Shown one piece after another: positions 5,562 through 6,161 of a DNA stretch of 6,161 nucleotides; the first letter of the stretch is position 1; every line of letters starts with the position of its first letter. The stretch comes from JAUREX01 sp964472135 (GTDB taxonomy: Bacteria > Pseudomonadota > Alphaproteobacteria > Rhodobacterales > Rhodobacteraceae): NCBI GenBank assembly GCA_964472135.1, contig CAYYJB010000101.1:1-6161 (forward strand). The letters run 5' to 3'. Both the position numbers and the translations under genes were made by a program. The notes below the pieces were generated by a model. That model searched no databases. It was not told where the DNA came from and saw nothing but the letters and a program-made list of their open reading frames with translations.

Positions 5562-6161
5562 CTAGCGGCTGGTTTCCGTCAGACGGCGGCGCACATAGTG
5601 GTCTACGGTGTCGATCATCTGTTCCATGTAGGGATCTTCGAAGAAGTGGCCGGCGCCCTCGATCTCGGTATGGGTGATGACGATTCCCCTCTGTTCGTGG
5701 AGCTTCTCCACAAGCGACCGGGTATCGGCGGGCGGCGCGACCCGGTCCGCGGTTCCGTTCACCACGAGGCCCGAGGCGGGGCAGGGGGCGAGGAACGAGA
5801 AATCATACATGTTCGCCGGCGGCGAGACCGAGATGAAGCCGGTGATCTCGGGCCGGCGCATCAGCAGCTGCATGCCGATCCAGGCCCCGAAGGAAAATCC
5901 CGCCACCCAGCAATGCTTGGCGTTCTGGTTCATCGACTGGAGGTAATCGAGCGCCGAGGCCGCGTCACTCAGTTCCCCGATGCCCTGGTCGTATTCGCCC
6001 TGGCTCCGGCCGACACCCCGGAAGTTGAACCGGAGCACGTTGAAGCCCATGTTGTAGAAGGCATAGTGGAGGTTGTAGACCACGCGGTTGTTCATCGTGC
6101 CCCCGAATTGCGGGTGCGGGTGAAGCACGATGGCGATCGGTGCGTCGCGTTCCTTCTGGGA
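5562..6161 (-). CDS. Alpha/beta hydrolase (COG2945-like), 5' end beyond window
   Basis: The visible 199 residues are the body and C-terminus of a small serine hydrolase of the alpha/beta fold. Numbered from the right edge, they show HPHPQFGGTMNN (14-25, oxyanion-hole region), FRGVGRSQG (47-55), the nucleophile elbow GFSFG (88-92, Ser90), NGTADRVAPP (135-144, catalytic Asp139) and EGAGHFFE (168-175, catalytic His172). The triad is therefore complete. The frame is open through the window edge (SQKERDAPIAIV precedes the first internal start codon), so a GTG at 6128 is not the true start; roughly 15-25 residues are probably missing. The family is well conserved in Rhodobacteraceae, but its natural substrate is not known to me. 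It lies upstream of icd in the same direction, separated by 146 bases and a hairpin, so co-transcription is doubtful. Confidence 0.9.
   Translation of the reverse strand, partial: SQKERDAPIAIVLHPHPQFGGTMNNRVVYNLHYAFYNMGFNVLRFNFRGVGRSQGEYDQGIGELSDAASALDYLQSMNQNAKHCWVAGFSFGAWIGMQLLMRRPEITGFISVSPPANMYDFSFLAPCPASGLVVNGTADRVAPPADTRSLVEKLHEQRGIVITHTEIEGAGHFFEDPYMEQMIDTVDHYVRRRLTETSR

Noticed and set aside
1..6161. An undescribed defence, mobile or biosynthetic system
   Set aside because: Every coding stretch is assigned to a known housekeeping or common enzyme family, the gaps are 173 bases or shorter, and there are no direct-repeat arrays, transposase genes, integration sites or tRNA genes.

Overview
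The window reads as ordinary chromosomal housekeeping DNA from a high-GC alphaproteobacterium, most likely a member of the Rhodobacteraceae (Rhodobacter/Paracoccus/Roseobacter relatives). This rests on three things. The cytochrome b and Rieske proteins look closely like the Rhodobacter and Paracoccus proteins, down to identical residue numbering of the heme ligands. The cytochrome bc1 genes are in the alphaproteobacterial order petA-petB-petC. The isocitrate dehydrogenase is of the eukaryote-like NADP type. The strong GC bias also produces long but spurious open frames opposite several genes.

Layout, left to right. Positions 1-1942 (minus strand) carry the cytochrome bc1 operon, transcribed towards position 1: petA (Rieske iron-sulfur protein, TTG start), petB (cytochrome b) and the first few codons of petC (cytochrome c1), which runs off the left edge. 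Upstream of petA is a 173-base leader containing GC-rich palindromes, then a minus-strand YibF-like glutathione S-transferase gene (2116-2730). A 102-base divergent gap separates that gene from a plus-strand cluster, pgsA-moaD-moaE (2833-4179). This encodes phosphatidylglycerophosphate synthase and both subunits of molybdopterin synthase, packed with almost no spacing. The cluster converges, with 21 bases between stop codons, on a minus-strand icd gene (4201-5415). Upstream of icd is a 146-base gap with a perfect 9-bp hairpin and an AT-richer patch that may hold the icd control region. The last gene is a minus-strand alpha/beta hydrolase (5562 to the right edge), cut off at its 5' end.

The genes do not form one joint system. 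They are adjacent modules for respiration (bc1 complex), the TCA cycle (NADPH-producing IDH), phospholipid headgroup synthesis (PgsA), molybdenum cofactor synthesis (MoaD/MoaE) and two general enzymes (GST, hydrolase). I saw no mobile element, tRNA, rRNA, CRISPR array or phage gene, and no sign of a previously undescribed system. The points worth a second look are small: the TTG start of petA, the palindromes in the petA leader, the operator-like patch before icd, and the overlap of pgsA with moaDE without uvrC next to it.
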